Source: Flavobacterium sp. NRK1 (GTDB lineage Bacteria > Bacteroidota > Bacteroidia > Flavobacteriales > Flavobacteriaceae). From it: a stretch of DNA of 64,000 nucleotides. Shown piece by piece: positions 52,974 through 62,080 of this stretch. The position numbers and the translations under genes were made by a program. Each line of letters begins with the position of its first letter. The first letter of the stretch is position 1. The stretch lies in the NCBI RefSeq assembly GCF_024054175.1, contig NZ_JAMXLA010000001.1, positions 2,484,571-2,548,570 on the forward strand. The letters run 5' to 3'. The notes beneath the pieces were generated by a model. That model saw only the letters and a list, made by a program, of their open reading frames with translations, searched no databases and was not told the DNA's origin.

Positions 52974-53000
52974 AGACTGCTAACAGCAGTCTTTTTTTTA
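52974..53000 (+). terminator. Terminator after mdh
   Basis: AGACTGCT pairs with AGCAGTCT around AAC and is followed by eight T. Confidence 0.8.
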
Positions 53001-53020
53001 TGATATAATTAGTAAATAAA

Positions 53021-53051
53021 TTGGTTAATCTTATCGTAAATTATATATTTG
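53021..53051 (+). promoter_or_regulatory. secDF promoter, -33 and -7 elements
   Basis: TTGG at 53021-53024 and TATATTTG at 53044-53051 are separated by 19 bases, matching the Bacteroidetes promoter pattern well. The ATG follows 41 bases later. Confidence 0.55.
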
Positions 53052-53092
53052 CTCGTTTTAAAAAAATTGAACATAATTAATTTTTACAAATA

Positions 53093-56047
53093 ATGCAGAA
53101 TAAGGGACTCATTAAGTTTTTCGCAATACTATTTGCGTTAGTATGTATTTACCAGCTTTCCTTCACATTTGTTTCAAATGGCATTGAGAAAGATGCTAAG
53201 GCTATTGCAGCCGGCGACTCTGATAAAGAAGTTGCGTATCTTGAATCAATGAAGGATTCAGTTGTTTATCTTGGTTATACATATGATGAAGTAAGAAACA
53301 AACAAATCAACAAAGGTCTTGACCTTGAAGGAGGAATTAATGTAATGCTTGAGATATCTGTAAAAGATATCCTTAAAGGTCTTGCAAACAATTCTAAAAA
53401 TCCTGTTTTTAATAAAGCTTTAGAAGAAGCTAAAAAGAACAGGGAAGGTAATCAGGACTATCTTGACGCGTTTTTTATTGCGTTTGATAAAGAGTCTAAC
53501 GGTTCTGTAAAACTGGCTTCACCTGAAATATTCACTAACAGGATAATGGGTGATGCTGTTAATACTAAAATGACTGATGATCAGGTTAAATCTGTTATCA
53601 GGAAAAAAGTAAGCGAGTCTATAGATAGTGCTTTTGGTGTATTAACTGAGCGTATCGATAAATTTGGTGTTGTACAGCCGAATATCCAGAAACTGGGTGA
53701 GTCGGGTCGTATTATGGTTGAATTACCGGGAGCTAAAGATATTGACCGTGTTAAAAAATTATTACAAAGTACTGCCCAGCTTGAATTTTGGGAGGCTTAT
53801 AAAATAAACGACCTTCAGGGCTTCCTGATGGGAGCTAACGAGATTCTTAAAAAAACAGAAAAATCAGAAGTGAAAACTGCTGAAACTGCTGTTGCTTCTC
53901 CTGTAGATTCACTTCTTACAGATAAAGCTAAAGATTCTGCAGCTCCTTTAAAAGGTGCTAACCCTTTATTTGAAAAACTTACTCCTGGTCAGGGAGGTCC
54001 GGTAATTGGTTATGCTTCTGTAAAAGATACAGCAAAGATCAATAGCTGGTTCAAAAGAGACGATATCCGCTCATTGCTTTCAGGAGATCTTCGTTATGCA
54101 CGTTTTGCGTGGGGTAAAGAAGATGCTAAGAAATCTAAAGGTATTCTTGAACTTTATGTACTTAAAACTAACAGAGAAGGTATTCCGGATCTTGCTGGCA
54201 ATGTAATTACTGGTGCTAATGCGGCATTCGACCAAATGGGTAAACCATCTGTAGAAATGCAGATGAACAGTAAAGGTGCTCAGGTTTGGGAAGAAATGAC
54301 AGGCAAAGCATATAGAGAACAAGGTTATATTGCCATTGTGCTTGATAACATTGTTTACTCTGCTCCGGGTGTATCTACAGGCCCAATTGCAGGGGGTAAC
54401 TCACAAATATCGGGTGCGTTTGACGTAACTGAAACAAAAGACTTAGCAAACATTCTAAGAGCTGGTAAACTTCCTGCATCTGCTGATATTGTTCAGTCAG
54501 AAGTGGTAGGTCCGTCTCTTGGTCAGGAAGCTATTGATAATGGTATTCTTTCATCTATTGCAGGTTTACTTTTAGTATCTCTTTGGATGGTTGTTTACTA
54601 CGGTAAATCAGGTTGGTATGCAAACATAGCGCTTATAGTTAACTTACTGTTCCTGTTTGGTTTCCTTGCAAGTTTAGGTGCTGTATTAACATTACCTGGT
54701 ATTGCAGGTATCGTATTAACAATGGGTACTGCTGTAGATGCTAACATTATTATTTATGAGCGTGCTAAAGAAGAGCTGCGTCATGGTAAATCATTAGATG
54801 AAGCTATCAAAACTTCATTTAGCTGGAGAGGTGCGATGTCATCTATAACTGATGCAAACGTTACTCACGTACTTACAGGTTTAGTGCTTTTAATATTTGG
54901 TACTGGTCCTGTAAAAGGTTTTGCTACTACATTACTAATAGGTATTTTCACTTCATTGTTTACGGCGATCTTCATTACAAGAATATTCCTTGACTGGAGT
55001 GTGAGAAGAGGGGATAAGCTAACTTTTGTTACTTCACTTTCTAAAAACTGGTTTACTAACTTCCATTTCAATTTCCTTGGAGCGAAGAAATATACTTATA
55101 TTATCTCTTCTGCGGTTATTATAATTAGCTGTGTGTCTTTTGCTTTAAACGGACTTGATCAGGGTATTGACTTTGTTGGAGGTAGAACTTTCCAGGTTAA
55201 ATTTGATAAATCAGTTTCAGCTGAAGAGGTTAAAGATGTTCTTGGAGGTCCTGAAGTTTTTAATGGTAATGTTGATGCTAAAGTATTTGGTAACGATACT
55301 CAGTTAAGAATTACTACTAAATATAAAATCGAACAAAATACAGTAGAGGCTGATACAGAGGTTAATAAGTTATTGTATAAAGGACTTAAAAAATACTATT
55401 CTGAAAATCTTACTTATGATCAGTTTGTAAATACGTATGAGGGTAAAACTCTTGGTATAGTACAGGCATCTAAAGTAAGTGCCGTAGTTGCAGATGATAT
55501 TAAAACTAATTCATACTGGGCTGTATTAGGGGCTATGGGTATTGTTTTCCTTTACCTAATGGTAAGTTTCAGAAAATGGCAATATAGTTTAGGTGCTATC
55601 GCGGCAGTTGCTCACGACGTTATTTTTGTATTGGGTATATATTCACTTTGTTATAAATTTATGCCTTTCCATATGGAAATGGATCAGCACTTTATTGCTG
55701 CAATCCTTACAGTAATTGGTTACTCGATGAATGATACAGTAATTGTATTTGACAGGGTAAGAGAATACCTTGCAGGAAAGACTAAAGGTAATTTTGAGCA
55801 GATTGTTAACCAGTCAATTAATACTACAATGTCAAGAACTGTAAATACCTCGTTAACTATGATAATTGTATTGGCTATCATGTTCATTTTTGGTGGTGAT
55901 TCAATACGAGGATTTATATTTGCAATGCTTGTGGGTATTATTGTAGGTACTTATTCATCGTTATTTATAGCGACTCCTGTACTTGTTGATACAATGCCTA
56001 AAAAAGATAAAGACCTGATTGTGAAACAACACAATGAAGAGGTTTAG
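53093..56047 (+). CDS. secDF: Fused protein translocase subunit SecDF
   Basis: SecD and SecF use the proton gradient to pull proteins through the Sec channel. Here they are one 984-residue chain, as in many Bacteroidetes. The SecD half has the N-terminal helix, a large periplasmic P1 domain with INKGLDLEGGINVMLEISVKD, and the helices with GTAVDANIIIYERAKEELR near 545. The SecF half starts near 655, with QGIDFVGGRTFQVKF, and ends in helices with GYSMNDTVIVFDRVREY near 880. A terminator lies directly downstream, so it is monocistronic. Confidence 0.95.
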   Translation: MQNKGLIKFFAILFALVCIYQLSFTFVSNGIEKDAKAIAAGDSDKEVAYLESMKDSVVYLGYTYDEVRNKQINKGLDLEGGINVMLEISVKDILKGLANNSKNPVFNKALEEAKKNREGNQDYLDAFFIAFDKESNGSVKLASPEIFTNRIMGDAVNTKMTDDQVKSVIRKKVSESIDSAFGVLTERIDKFGVVQPNIQKLGESGRIMVELPGAKDIDRVKKLLQSTAQLEFWEAYKINDLQGFLMGANEILKKTEKSEVKTAETAVASPVDSLLTDKAKDSAAPLKGANPLFEKLTPGQGGPVIGYASVKDTAKINSWFKRDDIRSLLSGDLRYARFAWGKEDAKKSKGILELYVLKTNREGIPDLAGNVITGANAAFDQMGKPSVEMQMNSKGAQVWEEMTGKAYREQGYIAIVLDNIVYSAPGVSTGPIAGGNSQISGAFDVTETKDLANILRAGKLPASADIVQSEVVGPSLGQEAIDNGILSSIAGLLLVSLWMVVYYGKSGWYANIALIVNLLFLFGFLASLGAVLTLPGIAGIVLTMGTAVDANIIIYERAKEELRHGKSLDEAIKTSFSWRGAMSSITDANVTHVLTGLVLLIFGTGPVKGFATTLLIGIFTSLFTAIFITRIFLDWSVRRGDKLTFVTSLSKNWFTNFHFNFLGAKKYTYIISSAVIIISCVSFALNGLDQGIDFVGGRTFQVKFDKSVSAEEVKDVLGGPEVFNGNVDAKVFGNDTQLRITTKYKIEQNTVEADTEVNKLLYKGLKKYYSENLTYDQFVNTYEGKTLGIVQASKVSAVVADDIKTNSYWAVLGAMGIVFLYLMVSFRKWQYSLGAIAAVAHDVIFVLGIYSLCYKFMPFHMEMDQHFIAAILTVIGYSMNDTVIVFDRVREYLAGKTKGNFEQIVNQSINTTMSRTVNTSLTMIIVLAIMFIFGGDSIRGFIFAMLVGIIVGTYSSLFIATPVLVDTMPKKDKDLIVKQHNEEV

Positions 56048-56068
56048 TATAGGTCTGTTAAATTATAC

Positions 56069-56103
56069 AAAACCTGCTCATGAAAATGAGCAGGTTTTTT
56101 TAT
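56069..56103 (+). terminator. Terminator after secDF
   Basis: AAAACCTGCTCAT pairs with ATGAGCAGGTTTT around GAAA, followed by more T. Confidence 0.85.
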
Positions 56104-56204
56104 TTTCGATTCAAACTTGAGTTTTTGTTGTACTTACAAAAGCAATTTTTAAACTATATTAGCGTTAAATTTTAAAGAATACATTTTACAAAAGATAATT
56201 ATTT

Positions 56205-56909
56205 ATGCTAAACATTCAGAATGCCGATAGCCTGGCTACTGCCCAGCAAGCTTTATTAGAAGATGCTCCTGTTGAAAAAACGTTGTCAATTTGGGAACTG
56301 CTTACAAGTGGAGGTCTTGGAGGACAGTTGATAATGATAGTACTTGCAATTCTGTTTTTTGTTGCTATTTATCTTTATATAGAACGAATGATGGCTCTTA
56401 AATCTGCCTCTAAAGTAGATAAAGGATTTATGAATCAAATAAGGGAGCATGTAATTCATCGCAGGTTTGATAATGCTAAACTTCTTTGCCAGCATACTAA
56501 TTCCCCTGTTTCAAGGCTTATTGAAAAAGGTATTTCCAGAATTGGAAAACCATTGGAAGATATTAATACCGCTATAGAGAATGCTGGAAAGCTAGAGATT
56601 TATGCTCTTGAAAAGAATGTTAGTATTCTTGCGACTATCTCAGGTGCAGGACCTATGATCGGTTTCCTGGGAACGGTTGTTGGTATGATACTTGCTTTTC
56701 ATGAAATTGCAAGCGGCGGAGGACAGATTGAGGTTGGTGCTCTTGCAAGTGGTATTTATACGGCAATGACAACTACAGTTGTTGGTCTTATTGTTGGAAT
56801 TTTTGCTTATATAGGATATAATCACCTTGTTGTTAAGACTGATAAAATTGTTAACCAGATGGAAGCTAATGCTGTAGAGTTTCTGGATTTATTAAATGAT
56901 CCCGTATAA
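56205..56909 (+). CDS. exbB: MotA/TolQ/ExbB proton channel protein
   Basis: A 234-residue ExbB/TolQ homologue with three transmembrane helices (about 40-60, 145-165 and 180-200). The characteristic GAGPMIGFLGTVVGMILAF and GIYTAMTTTVVGLIVGIFAY segments are present; they line the proton path. With ExbD it converts the proton gradient into force on TonB or TolA. It is the first gene of a three-gene operon with ExbD two bases after and the TonB-like gene following. Confidence 0.92.
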   Translation: MLNIQNADSLATAQQALLEDAPVEKTLSIWELLTSGGLGGQLIMIVLAILFFVAIYLYIERMMALKSASKVDKGFMNQIREHVIHRRFDNAKLLCQHTNSPVSRLIEKGISRIGKPLEDINTAIENAGKLEIYALEKNVSILATISGAGPMIGFLGTVVGMILAFHEIASGGGQIEVGALASGIYTAMTTTVVGLIVGIFAYIGYNHLVVKTDKIVNQMEANAVEFLDLLNDPV

Positions 56910-56911
56910 TT

Positions 56912-57304
56912 ATGAAGTTTAGAAGCAGAAACAGGGTTACACCCGAATTTAATATGTCTTCAATGACAGATATTGTTTTTCTGTTGTTGATATTCTTTAT
57001 GCTTACATCTACAATGGTTACCACTAATGCTTTAGATCTGAATTTGCCTAAAGCAAAAGGGAAAACTGAAAACACAAAGAACGTATCTGTAAACATTAAT
57101 AAGGAGCTGGAATATTTTATTGATAAAGATCCTATTGCAGAAAATGCTTTAGAAGCTCGCTTAATAGAATTGTTGTCCGGTGATGAAACTAAAGCTATTG
57201 TTTTACGTGCCGAACAGGGAGTGCCTATAGAAAAAGCAGTAGCCGTAATGGATATTGCATACAGGAATAAATTTAAAATTGTTTTAGCGGTAGATCCAAA
57301 ATAA
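56912..57304 (+). CDS. exbD: ExbD/TolR biopolymer transport protein
   Basis: A 130-residue ExbD/TolR protein with one transmembrane helix (about 20-40) and a periplasmic domain. The conserved proton-carrying Asp is in MSSMTDIVFLLLIFFMLTS. Its ATG lies two bases after the ExbB stop, and the TonB-like gene starts six bases after its own stop, so the three are one coupled operon. It forms a complex with ExbB in the inner membrane. Confidence 0.92.
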   Translation: MKFRSRNRVTPEFNMSSMTDIVFLLLIFFMLTSTMVTTNALDLNLPKAKGKTENTKNVSVNINKELEYFIDKDPIAENALEARLIELLSGDETKAIVLRAEQGVPIEKAVAVMDIAYRNKFKIVLAVDPK

Positions 57305-57310
57305 ACAATC

Positions 57311-58111
57311 ATGAAGTATTTAGAAACTGAACATGAAAGAAAGTCATTTGTAATCACAACTATCATTTTTGTGATTATACTGCTTTTGTGTTTTTTCTTT
57401 GGAATGACATATCTTGATCCGCCGCCTGAAAATGGTATTGCCATAAATTTTGGAACAACAGAATTTGGATCGGGAGAAGTACAGCCTACAGAACCTATAC
57501 AATCTGCTCCTCAGGCTGTACAGGCTGCAGCACCGGTTACCCCTGTAGCTGATGAAGTTGCTACTCAGGATGTAGCGGATGCACCTGTTATTAATAATAA
57601 AAAACCTCAAAAGGAGACGCCTAAGGAAGTTGAGAAACCAAAAGAAGTTCCTAAGCCTAAGCCGTCACAAAGTACCACAGATGCGCTTAATAGCTTAATT
57701 AATGCTCCTAAAAGTAATGGTAAACCAGCGGAAGGGCAGGGTAGGGACGGAAAACCCGGTGATGCAGGAGATATTAATGGCGACAGAAATGCCGATGGTG
57801 ATGGAAAAGGTGCAGGCAAAGGAAATGGAAGAGGTACGGGTGTAGGTAATTATAATCTTGCCGGACGAAAAGCTTTAGCTATACCTGAACCTAAATATAC
57901 CTGTAATGAACAAGGTACTGTAGTTGTTCAGATTGCTGTAGATAGCAGTGGTAAAGTAATATCTGCTACCCCGGGAGCCAGGGGTACTACCAATACAGCT
58001 AAATGTCTTTTAGATCAGGCTAAGGTTGCAGCAATGAATGCCAGGTTTAATCAGGGAGAGTCTGAAAAGCAGGTGGGAACAATAGTTTATAATTTTAAAC
58101 TTACTGACTAA
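57311..58111 (+). CDS. TonB-like energy transducer
   Basis: A 266-residue protein with one N-terminal helix (about 16-33), a long Pro/Lys/Glu-rich spacer (EVEKPKEVPKPKPSQ), a Gly/Asp-rich stretch (about 140-175) and a C-terminal TonB/TolA-like domain (about 190-264) beginning CNEQGTVVVQIAVDSSGKV. It should carry the force produced by ExbB/ExbD across the periplasm to outer-membrane transporters or to a Tol-type complex. TonB or TolA cannot be decided from sequence; two Cys (about 196 and 231) in the C-terminal domain could form a disulfide. Last gene of the operon. Confidence 0.88.
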   Translation: MKYLETEHERKSFVITTIIFVIILLLCFFFGMTYLDPPPENGIAINFGTTEFGSGEVQPTEPIQSAPQAVQAAAPVTPVADEVATQDVADAPVINNKKPQKETPKEVEKPKEVPKPKPSQSTTDALNSLINAPKSNGKPAEGQGRDGKPGDAGDINGDRNADGDGKGAGKGNGRGTGVGNYNLAGRKALAIPEPKYTCNEQGTVVVQIAVDSSGKVISATPGARGTTNTAKCLLDQAKVAAMNARFNQGESEKQVGTIVYNFKLTD

Positions 58112-58129
58112 TCAGAAAATATATAAACA

Positions 58130-58157
58130 AAAATTCGGCATTTGCCGGATTTTTTTA
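58130..58157 (+). terminator. Terminator after the TonB-like gene
   Basis: AAAATTCGGCA pairs with TGCCGGATTTT (one T-G pair) around TT, with a T run after it. Confidence 0.75.
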
Positions 58158-58283
58158 TAATACCTCATTTCAATTCTTTGATGTAAAACTAAATAGCCCC
58201 CTAAGGATAAGATGATTTTTCTATAGTTAACAATTTCTTTGAGCAGCTTTATGTTCTTTACAACTAGCTAACTTTTGATGTAT

Positions 58284-58310
58284 CGAAAAAAAACCGCCAC
58301 TTGGGCGGTT
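58284..58310 (-). terminator. Terminator after lgt
   Basis: AACCGCC (58292-58298) and GGCGGTT (58304-58310) flank a five-base loop; on the minus strand an eight-T run follows. Confidence 0.8.
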
Positions 58311-58315
58311 AATTA

Positions 58316-59260
58316 TTATAATGTTTCTGTTCTCTTATTTGCAGTGAATATGAGATAGAATCCTGCTATTATAAATGGTATGCTTAGCCATTGTCCGGTT
58401 AGCAAACCTCCTGGCAGATCAGTTTCAAATCCACCCTGACTTTCCTTAACAAATTCTACAAGGAATCTTACCGTCCATAATAAAACTAGAAATACTCCGA
58501 ATATTAAGCCATGTTTTTTACGTGATTCAGTTTTCCAGTACATGAAGTAAATGATAGCAAAAACAAAAATATAACCGAAAGCCTCATATAACTGGGCAGG
58601 GTGCCTGAAAGGTATGTCGTTTAATATATTAGCAAACTGAGGATTTTTTTCAACAGCTTCGTATGCAAGATTATAATCGGGTATATGTGTTCGTTCTACA
58701 ACATCATGCTTATTCAGCCAGTCTTCGCCTCTAATGAATTTTACGGCTGTAGGTGTATCTCCTGATGTTTTTTTACCTAATATTTCACTGTTGAAAAAGT
58801 TGCCTAACCTAACAAAAATACCGCCACAAGTAACGGGTATTACAACTCTGTCTAACATCCATAACAGTGGGCGGTGAATTATTTTTCTGCTATACCATAT
58901 CATGGCAAGGATTATAGCTATTGCAGCACCATGACTTGCCAATCCTGCAAAGCCTGTAAATTCAAACTTTGGTGAAAAACGAACCGGTAGCAGAATTTCT
59001 TCGAGATGATTTTTAAAATAATCCCAGTCATAAAAGAACACATGCCCAAGTCTTGCTCCTAATAGAGTCGCTATAAGTGTATAGATGAAAAGTTTGTCAA
59101 GTTTTTCTACAGGCTCACCTTCACGATCAAATATTTTTTTCATTAAGAACCATCCAAGTCCAAAAGCTATAACAAAACCAAGACTGTAATAACGTAGTGT
59201 AACGGGGCCTAATTTAAAACCTTCTGTCTGGTTCCAGATAATACTTAAGCTGTGTATCAT
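58316..59260 (-). CDS. lgt: Prolipoprotein diacylglyceryl transferase
   Basis: Lgt moves a diacylglyceryl group from phosphatidylglycerol to the lipobox Cys of prolipoproteins in the inner membrane, so it is needed for the lipoproteins in this window. The 314 residues hold about seven helices. Family marks are the YYSLGFVIAFGLGWFL start, GARLGHVFFYDW near 75, FAGLASHGAAIA near 105 (family H-G), the signature GGIFVRLGNFFNSEILG near 150, and RHPAQLYEAFGY near 220. Tandem with yidD and cysS on the minus strand. Confidence 0.94.
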   Translation of the reverse strand: MIHSLSIIWNQTEGFKLGPVTLRYYSLGFVIAFGLGWFLMKKIFDREGEPVEKLDKLFIYTLIATLLGARLGHVFFYDWDYFKNHLEEILLPVRFSPKFEFTGFAGLASHGAAIAIILAMIWYSRKIIHRPLLWMLDRVVIPVTCGGIFVRLGNFFNSEILGKKTSGDTPTAVKFIRGEDWLNKHDVVERTHIPDYNLAYEAVEKNPQFANILNDIPFRHPAQLYEAFGYIFVFAIIYFMYWKTESRKKHGLIFGVFLVLLWTVRFLVEFVKESQGGFETDLPGGLLTGQWLSIPFIIAGFYLIFTANKRTETL

Positions 59261-59328
59261 TGATAGATTATTTTAATGAGGTGTAAATTTAAAGAAATGT
59301 AAAAGATTCCCAAGAAAAATCACGTTAA

Positions 59329-59580
59329 TTAATGTTTGTGATTACAGTTTTTTCCGGGTACCGGATCATAACCACTGCCTCCCCACGGATTACAGCTGAC
59401 AATTCTTTTTATAGCAAGCCAGCTTCCTTTAAATAAACCATGTGTCTGCAACGCTTCTATTGTGTATTGAGAACAGGTGGGCGAGTAGCGGCAGGCTCCG
59501 GGAGTTAACGGTGATATTGCTACCTGATAAAAACGTACAAGCAGTATAAATGGAGTCGTTATTATTTTTTTAAACTCCAA
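59329..59580 (-). CDS. yidD: YidD membrane protein insertion efficiency factor
   Basis: A short (83-residue) inner-membrane-associated protein with the family motif [18 protein letters not shown], containing its two conserved Cys, followed by [25 protein letters not shown]. YidD helps YidC insert proteins into the membrane. It lies seven bases after cysS, so co-transcription is likely, and 68 bases before lgt. Confidence 0.93.
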   Translation of the reverse strand: MEFKKIITTPFILLVRFYQVAISPLTPGACRYSPTCSQYTIEALQTHGLFKGSWLAIKRIVSCNPWGGSGYDPVPGKNCNHKH

Positions 59581-59587
59581 ACTTATA

Positions 59588-61069
59588 TTAATTTAATGAA
59601 AAAGTAGTTCCTTCTTTATTGTCTTTAAGCTCAATACCTAAATCGGTAAGCTTATTTCTTATCTGATCTGACAATGCAAAATCTTTATTGGCGCGGGCTT
59701 CATTACGCATAGTAATAAGCATATTCACTACACTTTCCAGCTTTTCATTTCCTGTTTCGTTTGCAATATCATCTTTAAGCCCTAAAACATCAAATACAAA
59801 TGTATTGAGTGATTTTGAAAGAATATCAATATCCTGAGAAGTCAGGGTTTCTTTACCGTCTCTAAGCAGATTGATATATCTAACGGCTTCAAATAACTGA
59901 GCTATTAATATGGGGCTGTTAAAGTCATCATTCATAGCATCGTAGCACGATTGTTTCCATGCTGAAATATCAATGCTTGAAACATCAGATGGTTTTATGT
60001 CTTTTAGGTTTTCTAAAGCTTCCATAAGACGGTTAAAGCCTTTTTCAGCAGCAACAATAGCATCATTAGAAAAATCAAGTACACTGCGGTAGTGGGCCTG
60101 TAAAATAAAGAAACGTGTTACAGCCGGAGTAAATGGCTTGCTAAGTTTGTCGTTATTGCCGGAAAATATTTCTCTTGGTAAAATGTTATTTCCTGTAGAT
60201 TTAGACATTTTTTTACCATTAAGCGTAAGCATATTGGCATGCATCCAGTAATTAACCGGCGACTCACCGGTGCAGGCTTCATTTTGGGCGATTTCGCATT
60301 CATGGTGAGGGAATTTTAAATCCATACCACCGCCATGTATGTCAAAATGATTTCCAAGATACTTGGTACTCATAGCTGTACACTCAAGGTGCCATCCGGG
60401 GAAACCATCACCCCATGGAGATGGCCAGCGCATTATATGTTCAGGTTCAGCTTTTTTCCATAAAGCAAAATCCTGCGCATTTTTTTTCTCGTCCTGGCCG
60501 CTAAGGTCACGGGTGTTAGAAATCATATCTTCAAGATTTCTGCCGCTTAGTTTTCCGTAGTTATGTGTTTCATTAAATTTTACTACATCAAAATATACAG
60601 ATCCGTTAGATTCGTAAGCATAACCATTATTAATAATTTGCTTCACTGTTTCAATTTGTTCTATTATATGTCCCGTAGCAGTTGGTTCTATACTTGGAGG
60701 AAGATTGTTGAATAATTCGAGTATTTGATGAAAATCTACCGAATACTGCTGAACAATTTCCATAGGCTCAAGTTTTTCCAGCCTTGCTTTTTTTGCAATT
60801 TTATCTTCTCCTTCATCAGCATCATCTTCAATATGTCCTACATCGGTTATATTACGCACATAGCGAACTTTATATCCTAAATGTTTAAGATATCTGAAAA
60901 TCAGGTCAAACGATATAAAAGTTCTACAGTTTCCTAAGTGAACATTACTGTATACGGTAGGTCCGCATACATACATGCCTACAGCGCCTTCATGCAGAGG
61001 TATAAATGTTTCTTTTTCGCCACTTAATGAATTGTAAAGCTTTAAAGCCTGATTTTGATATAAATGCAT
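59588..61069 (-). CDS. cysS: Cysteinyl-tRNA synthetase
   Basis: A class I aminoacyl-tRNA synthetase that charges tRNA-Cys. The zinc-site start [16 protein letters not shown] includes the HIGH-type motif as HLGN, and the KMSKS motif is intact in [10 protein letters not shown] near 292. The zinc ligands appear as the Cys near 30, LECTAMS near 228 and [13 protein letters not shown] near 250. Length of 493 is normal. A -7 motif lies in the gap with folE, so it has its own promoter. Confidence 0.95.
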   Translation of the reverse strand: MHLYQNQALKLYNSLSGEKETFIPLHEGAVGMYVCGPTVYSNVHLGNCRTFISFDLIFRYLKHLGYKVRYVRNITDVGHIEDDADEGEDKIAKKARLEKLEPMEIVQQYSVDFHQILELFNNLPPSIEPTATGHIIEQIETVKQIINNGYAYESNGSVYFDVVKFNETHNYGKLSGRNLEDMISNTRDLSGQDEKKNAQDFALWKKAEPEHIMRWPSPWGDGFPGWHLECTAMSTKYLGNHFDIHGGGMDLKFPHHECEIAQNEACTGESPVNYWMHANMLTLNGKKMSKSTGNNILPREIFSGNNDKLSKPFTPAVTRFFILQAHYRSVLDFSNDAIVAAEKGFNRLMEALENLKDIKPSDVSSIDISAWKQSCYDAMNDDFNSPILIAQLFEAVRYINLLRDGKETLTSQDIDILSKSLNTFVFDVLGLKDDIANETGNEKLESVVNMLITMRNEARANKDFALSDQIRNKLTDLGIELKDNKEGTTFSLN

Positions 61070-61097
61070 AATTATTAATTTGAAAGATGTTACTTTT

Positions 61098-61105
61098 CAA
61101 AGATA
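61098..61105 (-). promoter_or_regulatory. -7 promoter element of cysS
   Basis: The minus strand reads TATCTTTG, 28 bases upstream of the ATG at 61069, in the short gap after folE. Confidence 0.4.
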
Positions 61106-61106
61106 T

Positions 61107-61778
61107 TTAAAACTGGGTATCCAGCTTAATGTAATCTAAAAATTCTCTTCTTACGTTTTCTTCTTTGAATCTGCCTCCAAATTCTGAAGTTACTGTACTG
61201 CTTTCAATATCACGGATACCTCTTGAGTTTACACATAAATGCTTGGCATCAATTACACAGGCTACATCTTCAGTATTTAATACTTTTTTAAGTTCCTGTA
61301 CAATCTGAATAGTAAGCCTTTCCTGAACCTGGGGCCTTTTTGCAAAATAATCCACAATGCGGTTCATTTTAGATAAACCTACAACAGTACCATTAGATAT
61401 ATAAGCAACATGTGCACGTCCTACTATAGGTAATAAATGGTGCTCGCATGTAGAGTATATGGTAATATTTTTTTCAACCAGCATTTCACCATATTTATAC
61501 TTGTTGTCAAAGGTAGATGATCCTGGTTTTTTTGCAGGATTAAGGCCTCCGAATATTTCTTTTACAAACATTTTTGCAACACGGTTTGGTGTACCTTTTA
61601 TACTGTCATCAGTAAGATCCATGCCAAGAGTGAATAAAATATTCTCAACATCCTTTTTTATTGCCTCAATTTTTTCCTCGTCTGTTAAAACAAAAGCATC
61701 TGTACGCAAAGGAGTTTGTGCATTTGTAGCTATGTGGTTATCTCCAATTTCGTCTTTGGTATCGTCGTTATGGGTCAT
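61107..61778 (-). CDS. folE: GTP cyclohydrolase I
   Basis: FolE converts GTP to dihydroneopterin triphosphate, the first step of folate synthesis. The 223 residues include a variable N-terminal extension to about residue 40. The zinc site is TCEHHLLPIVG near 110 (Cys and His) with the third ligand Cys in HLCVNSRGIRD near 180. SKMNRIVDYFAKRPQVQERLT is also diagnostic. It heads the folE-cysS-yidD-lgt strand block, with a -7 motif 39 bases upstream. Confidence 0.95.
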   Translation of the reverse strand: MTHNDDTKDEIGDNHIATNAQTPLRTDAFVLTDEEKIEAIKKDVENILFTLGMDLTDDSIKGTPNRVAKMFVKEIFGGLNPAKKPGSSTFDNKYKYGEMLVEKNITIYSTCEHHLLPIVGRAHVAYISNGTVVGLSKMNRIVDYFAKRPQVQERLTIQIVQELKKVLNTEDVACVIDAKHLCVNSRGIRDIESSTVTSEFGGRFKEENVRREFLDYIKLDTQF

Positions 61779-61817
61779 TATATCTTATTTATATAGAGTA
61801 TTAAAAAATTCAGAGCG

Positions 61818-61825
61818 CAAAGATA
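61818..61825 (-). promoter_or_regulatory. -7 promoter element of folE
   Basis: The minus strand reads TATCTTTG, 39 bases upstream of the ATG at 61778. Confidence 0.4.
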
Positions 61826-62028
61826 ACTATAAAAGTTGATTTTAAATTATTGCAGCTTATACGAAATACTTTTTAATGATAGAAATTTAGATATTTATTT
61901 CATTCAGATTAGAGTGATGATAAAAAATACAGATTCAATTGAAAAAAATAAAAAAATATAACTTTTTATATAAAGAGGTAGGGTAAATTAAAATAAACCT
62001 GTTATAAACTAAAAAAATAAAACTTTCT

Positions 62029-62060
62029 TTGTTTTATTGAATCAATTTTGTGTAATTTTC
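62029..62060 (+). promoter_or_regulatory. Candidate promoter of the large secreted protein
   Basis: TTG at 62029-62031 and TAATTTTC at 62053-62060 have a 21-base spacing; the -7 differs from TAnnTTTG at the last base. It ends 20 bases before the ATG. Confidence 0.35.
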
Positions 62061-62080
62061 GCGTTTCAAAAAATTAACCC

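Larger units (their letters stand above)
61779..62080. other. 302-base divergent intergenic region
   Basis: No gene is visible here. It is very AT-rich and holds the folE promoter at its left and the promoter of the large secreted protein at its right, plus a small inverted repeat at 62016-62038 (AATAAAAC against GTTTTATT) next to the latter. I see no riboswitch, tRNA or repeat. Confidence 0.6.
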